From: an uncultured Oscillibacter sp.
Lineage (GTDB): Bacteria > Bacillota > Clostridia > Oscillospirales > Oscillospiraceae
NCBI GenBank assembly: GCA_910579435.1
Contig: CAJTVF010000070.1
Location: 1-10,955 of the forward strand
DNA: 10,955 nt
Reading direction: 5' to 3'
Position 1 is the stretch's first letter, and every line of letters starts with the position of its first letter. The notes beneath the pieces are model-generated. The model saw nothing but the letters and a program-made list of their open reading frames with translations. It did no database searches and had not been told where the DNA came from. This document shows positions 6,472 through 10,955 of this stretch, piece after piece. Both the position numbers and the translations under genes were made by a program.

Positions 6472-6630
6472 GCAAAACAAAGAAGGCTGACTGCATCCGC
6501 CTCACCTCCAGCGCACCTGCGAAGAGGTCAAGAACGATTTTCCCGAGCTGCCGTTCCCGGCGGTTCGTTGTCGCGCGGATGCCTTGCGGTGTCCGCGTTT
6601 TGTGATTTTTAGGATGGAGGTGCTTTGACC
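6472..6630 (+). promoter_or_regulatory. infC leader with mutually exclusive antiterminator and terminator (L20-leader type)
   Basis: The terminator's 5' arm GCGGATGC (6575-6582) is the exact 8-nt complement of GCATCCGC at 6493-6500, so pairing of these two would block the terminator at 6574-6597. The enclosed segment can also pair AACGA (6533-6537) with TCGTT (6565-6569) around a GCCG/CGGC hairpin (6550-6561). Low-GC Gram-positive bacteria are known to regulate infC-rpmI-rplT by ribosomal protein L20 binding a leader (Rfam L20 leader). Position and architecture fit, but I cannot run a covariance search. Confidence 0.65.
6574..6610 (+). terminator. Attenuator-type intrinsic terminator in the infC leader
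   Basis: A 10-bp stem, 6574-6583 with 6588-6597 (two G-U pairs, loop TTGC), is followed by TTTT, a short break and TTTTT (6598-6610). It lies 20 nt before the infC start codon, so it must be bypassed for operon expression. Confidence 0.72.
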
Positions 6631-7149
6631 ATTAGTAAGCAAGTGCATGAACTGAATGAGAATATCGGCGACAAGGAGATCCGGCTGATTGGCGCCGCGG
6701 GTGAGCAGCTTGGCATTATGGCGCCCGCACAGGCCCTGCGCATCGCCGAGGAGCAGAATCTGGACTTGGTCAAGATCTCGCCCCAGGCCAAACCCCCGGT
6801 CTGCAAGCTGATGAACTATGGGAAGTTCCGGTTTGAGCAGAGCAAGCGGGAAAAAGAGGCCCGGAAGAACCAGCATGTGGTGGAGATCAAGGAGATTCGG
6901 ATGTCTCCGGGCATCGACATCGGGGACTTTAACACGAAGCTCCGGAATGCCCAGAAGTTCATCACCGAAGGCAATCGGGTCAAGGTCTCTGTTCGTTTCC
7001 GCGGCCGCGAGATGGCGCACACCGACATTGGGCGGGACCTGCTGACCCGCTTTGCGGAGCAATGCGCCGATATTGCCAATCTGGACCGGCCCGCCAAGCT
7101 GGAGGGACGGATGATGTCCATTTTCCTCTCCCCCAAGGCGGGCAAGTAA
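6631..7149 (+). CDS. infC: Translation initiation factor IF-3, AUU start codon
   Basis: IF-3 binds the 30S subunit, keeps it free of 50S and checks the start codon-initiator tRNA match. The protein is 172 residues with an N-domain (NENIGDKEIRLI, KPPVCKLMNYGKFRFEQ), a lysine-rich linker (KREKEARKNQ) and a C-domain (KEIRMSPGID, DFNTKLRNAQKF, VKVSVRFRGREM). I place the start at ATT 6631: GGAGGTG (6616-6622) is 8 nt upstream, the reading I-S-K matches the Bacillus subtilis N terminus, and an AUU start is the known hallmark of infC that allows IF-3 to repress its own synthesis. The in-frame TTG at 6625 is only 2 nt from GGAGGTG and is unlikely. Confidence 0.95.
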   Translation: MSKQVHELNENIGDKEIRLIGAAGEQLGIMAPAQALRIAEEQNLDLVKISPQAKPPVCKLMNYGKFRFEQSKREKEARKNQHVVEIKEIRMSPGIDIGDFNTKLRNAQKFITEGNRVKVSVRFRGREMAHTDIGRDLLTRFAEQCADIANLDRPAKLEGRMMSIFLSPKAGK

Positions 7150-7192
7150 AGACCAATTATTAAGTTCAAAAACACGGAAGGAGTCAATCACT

Positions 7193-7390
7193 ATGCCGAA
7201 GCTGAAAACCCACAGCGGCGCCAAGAAGCGGTTTAATCTCACCAAGACCGGCAAGGTCAAGCGCGCCAAAGCCTTTAAAAGCCACATCCTGACCAAGAAG
7301 GACACCAAGCGGACCCGCCGCCTCCGCAGCGGCGGCTATGCCGACGCCACCAACGTGGACGCCATCCGCAAGATGATCCCCTACAAGTAA
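7193..7390 (+). CDS. rpmI: 50S ribosomal protein L35 (bL35)
   Basis: A 65-residue, strongly basic protein, the normal length for bL35, beginning MPKLKTHSGAKKRF and containing the conserved KRAKAFKSHILTKK segment (23-36). It is a structural component of the large ribosomal subunit. AAGGAG at 7178-7183 is 9 nt before the ATG. It follows infC by 43 nt and precedes rplT by 20 nt, the conserved gene order of this operon. Confidence 0.97.
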   Translation: MPKLKTHSGAKKRFNLTKTGKVKRAKAFKSHILTKKDTKRTRRLRSGGYADATNVDAIRKMIPYK

Positions 7391-7410
7391 GAAAAGGAGG
7401 CTTTTGAACT

Positions 7411-7761
7411 ATGGCTAGAGTCAAGGGCGCGATGATGACGCGCAAGAGAAGAAATAAGATCATGAAGCTGGCGAAGGGCTACTGGGGCTCCAAGTCCAAG
7501 CACTTCCGCGTGGCCAACCAGGCCGTGATGAAGTCCCTGAGCTACGCCTACACCGGCCGCAAGCTGAAGAAGCGGGACTTCCGCTCCCTGTGGATCACCC
7601 GCATCTCCGCCGCCTGCAAGATGAACGGGATGAACTATTCCACCTTCATGCACGGCCTGAAGACCGCCGGCGTGGAGATCAACCGGAAGATGCTGGCTGA
7701 GCTGGCTGTCAGCGACGCCGCCGCCTTCACCCAGCTCACCGAGATTGCCAAGAAGGCGTAA
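7411..7761 (+). CDS. rplT: 50S ribosomal protein L20 (bL20)
   Basis: A 116-residue basic protein of normal bL20 length, starting MARVKGAMMTRKRR, with KLAKGYWGSKSKHFR (19-33) and the globular C-terminal half (about 60-116) that binds 23S rRNA. It is needed for early 50S assembly and, by family knowledge, is the likely feedback regulator that binds the operon leader. AAGGAGG at 7394-7400 is 10 nt upstream of the ATG. A bidirectional terminator follows. Confidence 0.97.
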   Translation: MARVKGAMMTRKRRNKIMKLAKGYWGSKSKHFRVANQAVMKSLSYAYTGRKLKKRDFRSLWITRISAACKMNGMNYSTFMHGLKTAGVEINRKMLAELAVSDAAAFTQLTEIAKKA

Positions 7762-7778
7762 TTGGTTTTTGAAACGAT

Positions 7779-7815
7779 AAAAAGGACTTCGGATGGGATT
7801 CCGAAGTCCTTTTTT
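7779..7815. terminator. Bidirectional intrinsic terminator between rplT and trmB
   Basis: A perfect 15-bp stem, 7779-7793 with 7800-7814, with a 6-nt loop. Its outer arms are A5 and T5-6, giving a T-run in either direction. It ends the infC operon on the plus strand and trmB on the minus strand, whose stop codon is only about 10 nt away. Confidence 0.93.
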
Positions 7816-7824
7816 GCGTCCTGG

Positions 7825-8850
7825 TTACGGTTTCGGGCGGCAGAAGTAGGGGCCGCAATGTGCCTCGTGGGTGTGGACGTAGGTCCAGGTGAAGTCCTTG
7901 TCTACCAAATAGACGTCGCGAAGCCCGTCGAAGAAATCCCCGGCCAGGGGCAACTCTACCGGCCTGACATAGGGCAGGTCGTTCCACTTGCCCTCGTAAA
8001 AGAGATAGACTTTCCCAGCGGGCAGGGCCGCCAGAGCGTCCCGGGCGGCGTTCCCCTCTAAGGAGGGAACCAGCTCCCAAGAGAAAATGTGCCAAAGGCA
8101 GTTTCCCTCCGCCAGCACGTGCTTTCCCAGGTCCGCTTCAGATACGCTTCCGGCGAAGGCGTCCAGCCACTGGTTTTTCACGGCCCGGAAGGTGGCGGGG
8201 AAGGGCTCCTCCCAGGGGACCATGGTGCCCACACAGCGGTTGATGGGCTGGCCCAGACCAAAGAACTTGGCCTCGTAGTCCGTCATGACCCCTACTGGGC
8301 CATTCTCGTGGAGGTTCCGGGTGACTTCCGACAGGTCAAAGCCAAACTGGGGCAGCTCCTCCACGGAGAACTCGAACAGGGGCTGGTTGTCCGTTTTGAA
8401 GTGGATCTGCCCGCCCATCTTCAAAACCTGCCGGTAGAGCTTCAAAAAGTTCCCGTGGGTCAGCCTTCGCTTGGCGTGGCGCCCGCTGGGCCAGGGGTCG
8501 CAGAAGTTGATATAGATGCGGTCCACCTCGCCGGGGGCGAAGAAATAGGGGAGCTGGTCCGCGTTGGCGCTGATGAACCAGACGTTGCCGAGCCCCGCGC
8601 CCACGCAGCGCTCCATGGCCACGACCATAGCGTCGGGCACCATCTCCACCGCCAGGAACAGCACATCCGGGTCGGCGGCGGCGGTCCCGGCGGTAAAGCG
8701 GCCCTTGCCGCAGCCCAGCTCCAGATGGACCTCCCGGGCCTGGGGCATCAGTTCCCGCCAGCGGCCGGGACGGTCGTAGGGGTCCGGAATGAGCCGATCC
8801 GCGCAGCGCTCCATCCGGGGGATCAGGTTTTTCTTTTTCCGCATTCGCAT
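7825..8850 (-). CDS. trmB: tRNA (guanine-N7-)-methyltransferase TrmB with an extra C-terminal domain
   Basis: The first about 220 residues are TrmB, which methylates G46 in the variable loop of tRNAs using S-adenosylmethionine. Motifs are the SAM-binding HLELGCGKGRF (42-52), FLAVEM (65-70), the NFCDPWPSGRHAKRRL catalytic/tRNA segment (115-130) and KTDNQPLFEFSVEEL (152-166). Stand-alone TrmB is about 210-240 residues; this protein has 341. The extra part (about 227-341) contains NQWLDAF, NCLWHIFSWEL (250-260), AARDAL, VYLFYEG (281-287), and DVYLVDKDFTWTYVHTHE (312-329) followed by GPYF. It resembles the small uncharacterised DUF4275-type domain by recollection only. The start at 8850 has AGGAGG about 9 nt upstream; a second ATG at 8844 is possible. 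The palindromic element at 8897-9062 lies directly upstream. Confidence 0.9.
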   Translation of the reverse strand: MRMRKKKNLIPRMERCADRLIPDPYDRPGRWRELMPQAREVHLELGCGKGRFTAGTAAADPDVLFLAVEMVPDAMVVAMERCVGAGLGNVWFISANADQLPYFFAPGEVDRIYINFCDPWPSGRHAKRRLTHGNFLKLYRQVLKMGGQIHFKTDNQPLFEFSVEELPQFGFDLSEVTRNLHENGPVGVMTDYEAKFFGLGQPINRCVGTMVPWEEPFPATFRAVKNQWLDAFAGSVSEADLGKHVLAEGNCLWHIFSWELVPSLEGNAARDALAALPAGKVYLFYEGKWNDLPYVRPVELPLAGDFFDGLRDVYLVDKDFTWTYVHTHEAHCGPYFCRPKP

Positions 8851-8896
8851 AGGCGGCGTCCTCCTGGGTTGAAATCAAAGGGGGAGGCGTTTTCCT

Positions 8897-9062
8897 TAAG
8901 AACCCGTATTCATAACCAGGGATGCCGGGTGGACGAGGATTTTTCCCGGCAGACAAGGAGATTTTCCGCAGCCATACTGACGTATGGCAAGGGAAATCGA
9001 CGCAGTATGGCGGGAAAAAGACCGGCCAGACGGCGTTCAAGGGTTGTGAATACAGGTTCTAA
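8897..9062. repeat. Palindromic MITE-like element with about 20-bp terminal inverted repeats
   Basis: The ends match as imperfect inverted repeats. Left 8897-8917 and the complement of right 9042-9062 share AGAACC, GTATTCA and AACC, with only a few differences. Inside, TTTTTCCCG (8940-8948) pairs with CGGGAAAAA (9011-9019), and GCCATACTG (8971-8979) pairs with CAGTATGGC (9003-9011); the same GCCATAC can alternatively pair with GTATGGC at 8982-8988. No protein is credible. The right end overlaps the last codons of the thymidylate synthase-like gene and the left end lies about 45 bp upstream of trmB. Mobility is inferred from the inverted repeats and the lack of coding capacity. Confidence 0.75.
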
Positions 9063-9712
9063 ATGGCGCCCTCCGCTCTCAAGATGTGCCTTACTTTGTC
9101 TTCGTCTTTGCAATAATAATGCGCGGATTTGACAATCAGGGTCAGCCGGCCATGCCGCATGCCGGCCTTTTCAGAAACGGTTTGCAGGATCGTATAGAGC
9201 ATCACGAGATTTACGTACGCCTTGCATCCAAAATCCAATGCGCGGCAGTATACTGTCAGATTCAGCGCTCCGGCTTCTTCCTGAAAATCCAGCAGACTGA
9301 CGCAGGGTATATAACCTTCGTCAGTCAAAGGCTCGAGTGTGGTAACAGCCGCAGATCTTGTGTGCGGGTTTTCTCTGAGGCGGTCGATCACCCATTGTAT
9401 CTGGTCCTTTTGCCCCATGTAGGAACATAATCGGGAGGCATAGGGTGTTTCATTATGAAGCTCTTTGACATGTTCCTGAACCGTGAAGTTTCGCACCATC
9501 CAGCCATATTCCGCTTGAACCTTATGCCGCTCTATGATTGCGTCCGGGAGATTCGCGTTTAGGACCGTGAATGTCAGTCCGAAGATCTCCTTTGCGTCAG
9601 CGTGTTCACCTGCGTTATCCGTATATTCTGTAGTTGGTCCTTCTTTATAAATTGTCCGCAAGACCGCGCCCCAGGCTTAGCCAAGGCTCGAAAAGAAACC
9701 AATGTTGTTCAT
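9059..9712 (-). pseudogene. Thymidylate synthase-like gene (short type) interrupted by an in-frame TAA at codon 12
   Basis: From ATG 9712, with AGGAGG at 9720-9725 (7 nt spacing), the frame reads MNNIGFFSSLG, then TAA at 9677-9679. It then stays open in the same frame for 205 codons to TAG at 9059. Codon numbers here are from ATG 9712. DQIQWVIDRLRENPHTR (103-119) matches the thymidylate synthase arginine segment, and IPC (135-137) holds the nucleophile Cys. Arg157, Asp160, Asn168, His198 and Tyr200 have exactly the spacing of E. coli ThyA Arg166, Asp169, Asn177, His207 and Tyr209 counted from Cys146. The total of 217 codons is like short methanogen-type enzymes. ThyA methylates dUMP to dTMP; whether this protein does is unknown. 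The downstream frame could restart at TTG 9661, but no good ribosome site precedes it. Sequencing error or stop readthrough are alternatives. Base composition is less GC-rich than the fab genes. Confidence 0.78.
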
Positions 9713-9810
9713 AGATATGCCTCCTCATCCCCACTCGTTGCGGCCAGAAGTATTCTAAACAGATTTGCTTATGGGATTTAGCTCAGGATATCGGCATTAT
9801 TTTCATTATT

Positions 9811-9837
9811 CAGATTGTAGAGACAATCTGATTTTTT
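9811..9837 (+). terminator. Terminator-like hairpin in the thymidylate synthase-like leader region
   Basis: An 8-bp stem (9811-9818 with 9823-9830, loop AGAG) is followed on the plus strand by A and six T residues (9832-9837). No plus-strand gene is visible upstream, so it may be a remnant, may block antisense transcription, or may simply be a hairpin of the minus-strand leader of the downstream gene. Confidence 0.5.
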
Positions 9838-9888
9838 GCTGCCATGGTGCTGCCAGTAAATTGAGGATGATTTACACCTTACAAACCG

Positions 9889-9917
9889 ATTATATCATAC
9901 AATGGATTCTTCGTCAA
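9889..9917 (-). promoter_or_regulatory. Strong minus-strand promoter for the thymidylate synthase-like gene
   Basis: On the minus strand TTGACG (9912-9917) and TATAAT (9889-9894) are 17 nt apart, with an upstream TG that makes an extended -10. Transcription would start near 9882, giving a leader of about 170 nt before ATG 9712. The leader contains two hairpins (9856-9861 with 9870-9875; 9811-9830). An 11-codon upstream ORF beginning at ATG 9845 lacks a ribosome site. Confidence 0.78.
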
Positions 9918-9923
9918 AGCATT

Positions 9924-9983
9924 TTAATTACTGCTCATCACCATTCGCAGGATATACTCGGTGTTGGTTGCCATTTCGTCCAT
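9924..9983 (-). CDS. 19-codon ORF, probable truncated remnant of a longer gene
   Basis: Minus-strand ORF starting at ATG 9983, reading MDEMATNTEYILRMVMSSN then TAA. A purine-rich AGGAAGTGAGG precedes the ATG, and a hairpin (10000-10026) lies further upstream. The first 16 residues look like the start of a normal, amphipathic protein rather than random translation; the frame then ends within a few codons. I read it as a gene cut off near 9935, but I do not recognise the family with confidence. It sits between the operator repeats and the promoter of the thymidylate synthase-like gene. Confidence 0.4.
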   Translation of the reverse strand: MDEMATNTEYILRMVMSSN

Positions 9984-10037
9984 GCCCTCACTTCCTTTCG
10001 TAAGGGGCTGGCCGCCCCTGCCTTACAATGATGGTAT

Positions 10038-10097
10038 AACATCATGGACACGATAAAGCGATAGGCAGACTAAACAAACATCATGGACATGATAAAG
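10038..10097. promoter_or_regulatory. Two direct copies of a palindromic operator-like repeat
   Basis: Positions 10038-10058 and 10077-10097 are 21-bp direct repeats that differ at one base. Each centres on ATCATG-GA-CATGAT, which is perfectly palindromic in the right copy (10080-10093) and has one mismatch in the left copy (10041-10054). The copies are 39 bp apart. The right copy covers the -35 region of the promoter for the small regulator at 10135, which suggests autoregulation by that protein; this is inference. Confidence 0.65.
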
Positions 10098-10112
10098 AAT
10101 TTAGTGTAAAAT
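10084..10112 (+). promoter_or_regulatory. Promoter of the small RHH-like gene
   Basis: TGGACA (10084-10089) and TAAAAT (10107-10112) are separated by 17 nt, each a 5/6 match to the housekeeping consensus. The -35 element lies inside the right operator repeat. The transcript would begin close to the ribosome site at 10122-10128, leaving almost no leader. Confidence 0.6.
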
Positions 10113-10134
10113 GTATGGCATGGAGGTGAACGGC

Positions 10135-10323
10135 ATGGAAGAAAAAAAGATTGATTATAGAAACCGCTGGCAAAAGGAAAACCAGGAGCGGGTCATTGTT
10201 ATGGTGGGAAAAGGGCAAAAAGAGAAAATAAAAAGCAGGGCAAGGGAAACCGGGGCGGGGAGCCTGAACGCCTATATAATCGGGCTGATCGAGGCGGACA
10301 TGGGCAAACTATCCGAGGAGTAA
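10135..10323 (+). CDS. Small ribbon-helix-helix (Arc-type) DNA-binding protein, antitoxin-like
   Basis: A 62-residue protein. Residues 7-18 (DYRNRWQKENQE) are basic and polar; ERVIVMVGKGQ (18-28) has the alternating hydrophobic pattern of the RHH beta strand; and KEKIKSRARETGAGSLNAYIIGLIEADM (29-56) forms two helices with the typical S-x-N-A-Y-I turn. The pattern is common among small proteins in mobile elements of Clostridia, often annotated as hypothetical or antitoxin. The start at 10135 has GGAGGTG at 10122-10128, 6 nt upstream; the in-frame ATG codons at 10111 and 10120 overlap the promoter or ribosome site. No toxin gene follows within the window. It probably dimerises and binds the palindromes at 10038-10097. 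Confidence 0.7.
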   Translation: MEEKKIDYRNRWQKENQERVIVMVGKGQKEKIKSRARETGAGSLNAYIIGLIEADMGKLSEE

Positions 10324-10593
10324 CGGAAAAGGGCCGGGACGCTTTAGGCCCTCCTCCGCAAACCGAAACGCAAAATTTTTTGTTGCTGAATATTTCAACG
10401 GGCCGGAAATCGGAACCGTGGTAATATTCACAAAATGGTTGATTATCTCAAAAAAGCCTTGATTTACGGGCATACAAGCAGGATTTCAAGCTGAATTTAC
10501 TACCAATTTACTACTTTTGAGGGAAAGAGCCTTGATATGCCGCCCGGAACCCTGCAAGCCCAGCCACCAGCACACAGCATTGAGAAAGAATAA
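10324..10593. other. Non-coding stretch with short direct repeats
   Basis: No credible gene on either strand. A weak GGGCC/GGCCC hairpin follows the small regulator (10330-10350). AATTTACTAC occurs twice in tandem with an 11-bp period (10494-10514), and AGCCTTGAT occurs at 10455-10463 and 10528-10536. Such short repeats flank recombination sites of tyrosine-integrase elements, but no integrase is present, so I do not call an attachment site. Confidence 0.35.
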
Positions 10594-10716
10594 ATGAAAA
10601 CTGAATACGACGCAGACGCGGCGTTTCTCTATCCCTATACGGGAGAACAGGAACGCCGCTTTTTTATTGATTTTATAGACGAAAATCGTCTTATAACTTC
10701 TTACAAGCCTTTATAG
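10594..10716 (+). CDS. 40-codon hypothetical ORF
   Basis: ATG 10594 to TAG 10714-10716 encodes 40 residues starting MKTEYDADAAFLYPYTGEQ, with later FFIDFIDENRL. The amino-acid mix is plausible for a protein (mixed acidic and aromatic), but the upstream GAGAAAG is a weak ribosome site and a terminator-like hairpin lies inside the frame. It could be a small mobile-element gene or chance. Not recognised. Confidence 0.3.
   Translation: MKTEYDADAAFLYPYTGEQERRFFIDFIDENRLITSYKPL
10618..10665 (+). terminator. Intrinsic terminator-like hairpin
   Basis: GCGGCGTT plus two more pairs (10618-10627) match 10650-10659 as a 10-bp stem with one G-T pair, followed by six T residues (10660-10665). The loop can form a CCC/GGG helix. 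It may end a short transcript from the regulator region; if so, the 40-codon ORF across it is unlikely to be translated in full. Confidence 0.6.
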
Positions 10717-10717
10717 A

Positions 10718-10758
10718 AAACGGCAAAAACCATTGATTTTTCAAGGTTCTTGCCGTTT
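10718..10758. terminator. Long inverted repeat, hairpin
   Basis: 10718-10731 pairs with 10745-10758 (14 bp with one mismatch), and the loop itself contains TTGA/TCAA (10733-10736 with 10741-10744). On the minus strand it is followed by a short T-run (complement of 10717-10720), so it could act as a terminator for minus-strand transcription entering from the right. Confidence 0.5.
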
Positions 10759-10833
10759 CTGCTTATATCACGCCGTATCTCTTTACAAGCCCACTTTTGG
10801 AGCAAAGGCGGCAAAATAGCGTCAAAAATTTAG

Positions 10834-10955
10834 ACGCATGAACAGGACAAAGGCTTGAAACCGTCCACCGCAGCCGGGGCAAAGCGCGTGTTGAGCGTGG
10901 AGGGTTTTATACCTAACCCCGGCAAAATGGCGTTCTATCGCGTAACAAATCCACA
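10834..10955 (+). other. Open reading frame running off the right edge, possible gene start
   Basis: After TAG at 10831 the frame stays open to the end of the window, with possible starts TTG 10855, GTG 10888 or ATG 10927 (MAFYRVTNP). No Shine-Dalgarno sequence precedes any of them convincingly. GCCGGGG (10873-10879) and CCCCGGC (10917-10923) form a 7-bp inverted repeat around 37 nt within it. Whether this is a coding start or a structured non-coding site cannot be decided without the next bases. Confidence 0.2.

Noticed and set aside
8866..8877. TTGA-AA-TCAA palindrome upstream of trmB as a FabT-like operator
   Set aside because: The arms are only four bases, it is next to an unrelated gene, and no counterpart is visible at the fab or MarR promoters.
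8336..9040. Minus-strand frame overlapping trmB and running through the second palindromic element
   Set aside because: It is out of frame with trmB, low-complexity, and its start lies in the repeat element; trmB explains the region.
9773..9786. tRNA-like 5' end (GGGATTTAGCTCAG)
   Set aside because: The D-arm is not closed and no anticodon or T-arm (GTTCGA) follows; too short to support a tRNA or an attachment-site remnant.
9765..10031. Plus-strand 88-codon frame
   Set aside because: It crosses a terminator, runs antisense to a strong promoter and a small ORF, has no ribosome site and no recognisable domain.

Overview
The window looks like a chromosomal segment of a GC-rich gut Clostridium relative, probably family Oscillospiraceae (the Flavonifractor/Lawsonibacter/Intestinimonas type). 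This is inferred from the FabK-based fatty acid synthesis cluster, Firmicutes-style strong Shine-Dalgarno sites, the infC-rpmI-rplT operon and palindromic intergenic elements. Up to about 8850 the DNA is strongly GC-rich. From about 9060 rightward it is visibly more AT-rich and has the look of accessory DNA.

Layout. 1-174: a palindromic intergenic element built of small hairpins, cut by the left edge. 218-5607: a tightly packed plus-strand type II fatty acid synthesis (FAS II) operon: fabK, a second FabK/nitronate monooxygenase-like flavoprotein with a cysteine cluster, fabD, fabG, fabF, fabZ. Genes overlap by 4-10 nt or nearly touch. fabH, acpP and the acc genes are not in the window. 5619-6145: a MarR-family regulator (possible FabT counterpart) with its own consensus-like promoter. 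6195-6287, minus strand: a 30-codon gene for a protein that is more than half Asn/Gln, with a perfect ribosome site, a terminator, and a leader that folds into a 19-bp G-U-containing stem. 6437-7761: the translation operon infC-rpmI-rplT, with a consensus promoter, an attenuator-like leader and an AUU start codon for IF3. 7825-8850, minus strand: trmB (tRNA m7G46 methyltransferase) fused to an extra C-terminal domain of about 115 residues. 8897-9062: a second palindromic, MITE-like element. 9059-9712, minus strand: a short-type thymidylate synthase-like gene that keeps its catalytic residues but has an in-frame TAA at codon 12. 9889-9983: a strong minus-strand promoter for that gene and a 19-codon ORF fragment behind it. 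10038-10323: a ribbon-helix-helix-like regulator preceded by two copies of a palindromic operator-like repeat. 10324-10955: mostly non-coding DNA with hairpins, a 40-codon ORF and an open frame running off the right edge; it resembles the edge of an integrative element.

How the parts work together. The fab genes load malonyl-ACP (FabD) and carry out the elongation cycle of condensation (FabF), ketoreduction (FabG), dehydration (FabZ) and enoyl reduction (FabK). The MarR protein is the obvious local candidate to regulate them. The infC operon leader carries mutually exclusive antiterminator and terminator helices of the kind expected for L20 autoregulation. I see no complete new multi-gene system. 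The most novel-looking items are the Asn/Gln-rich mini-gene with its structured leader, the TrmB fusion, the Cys-cluster FabK paralogue inside the FAS operon, and the interrupted thymidylate synthase-like gene.
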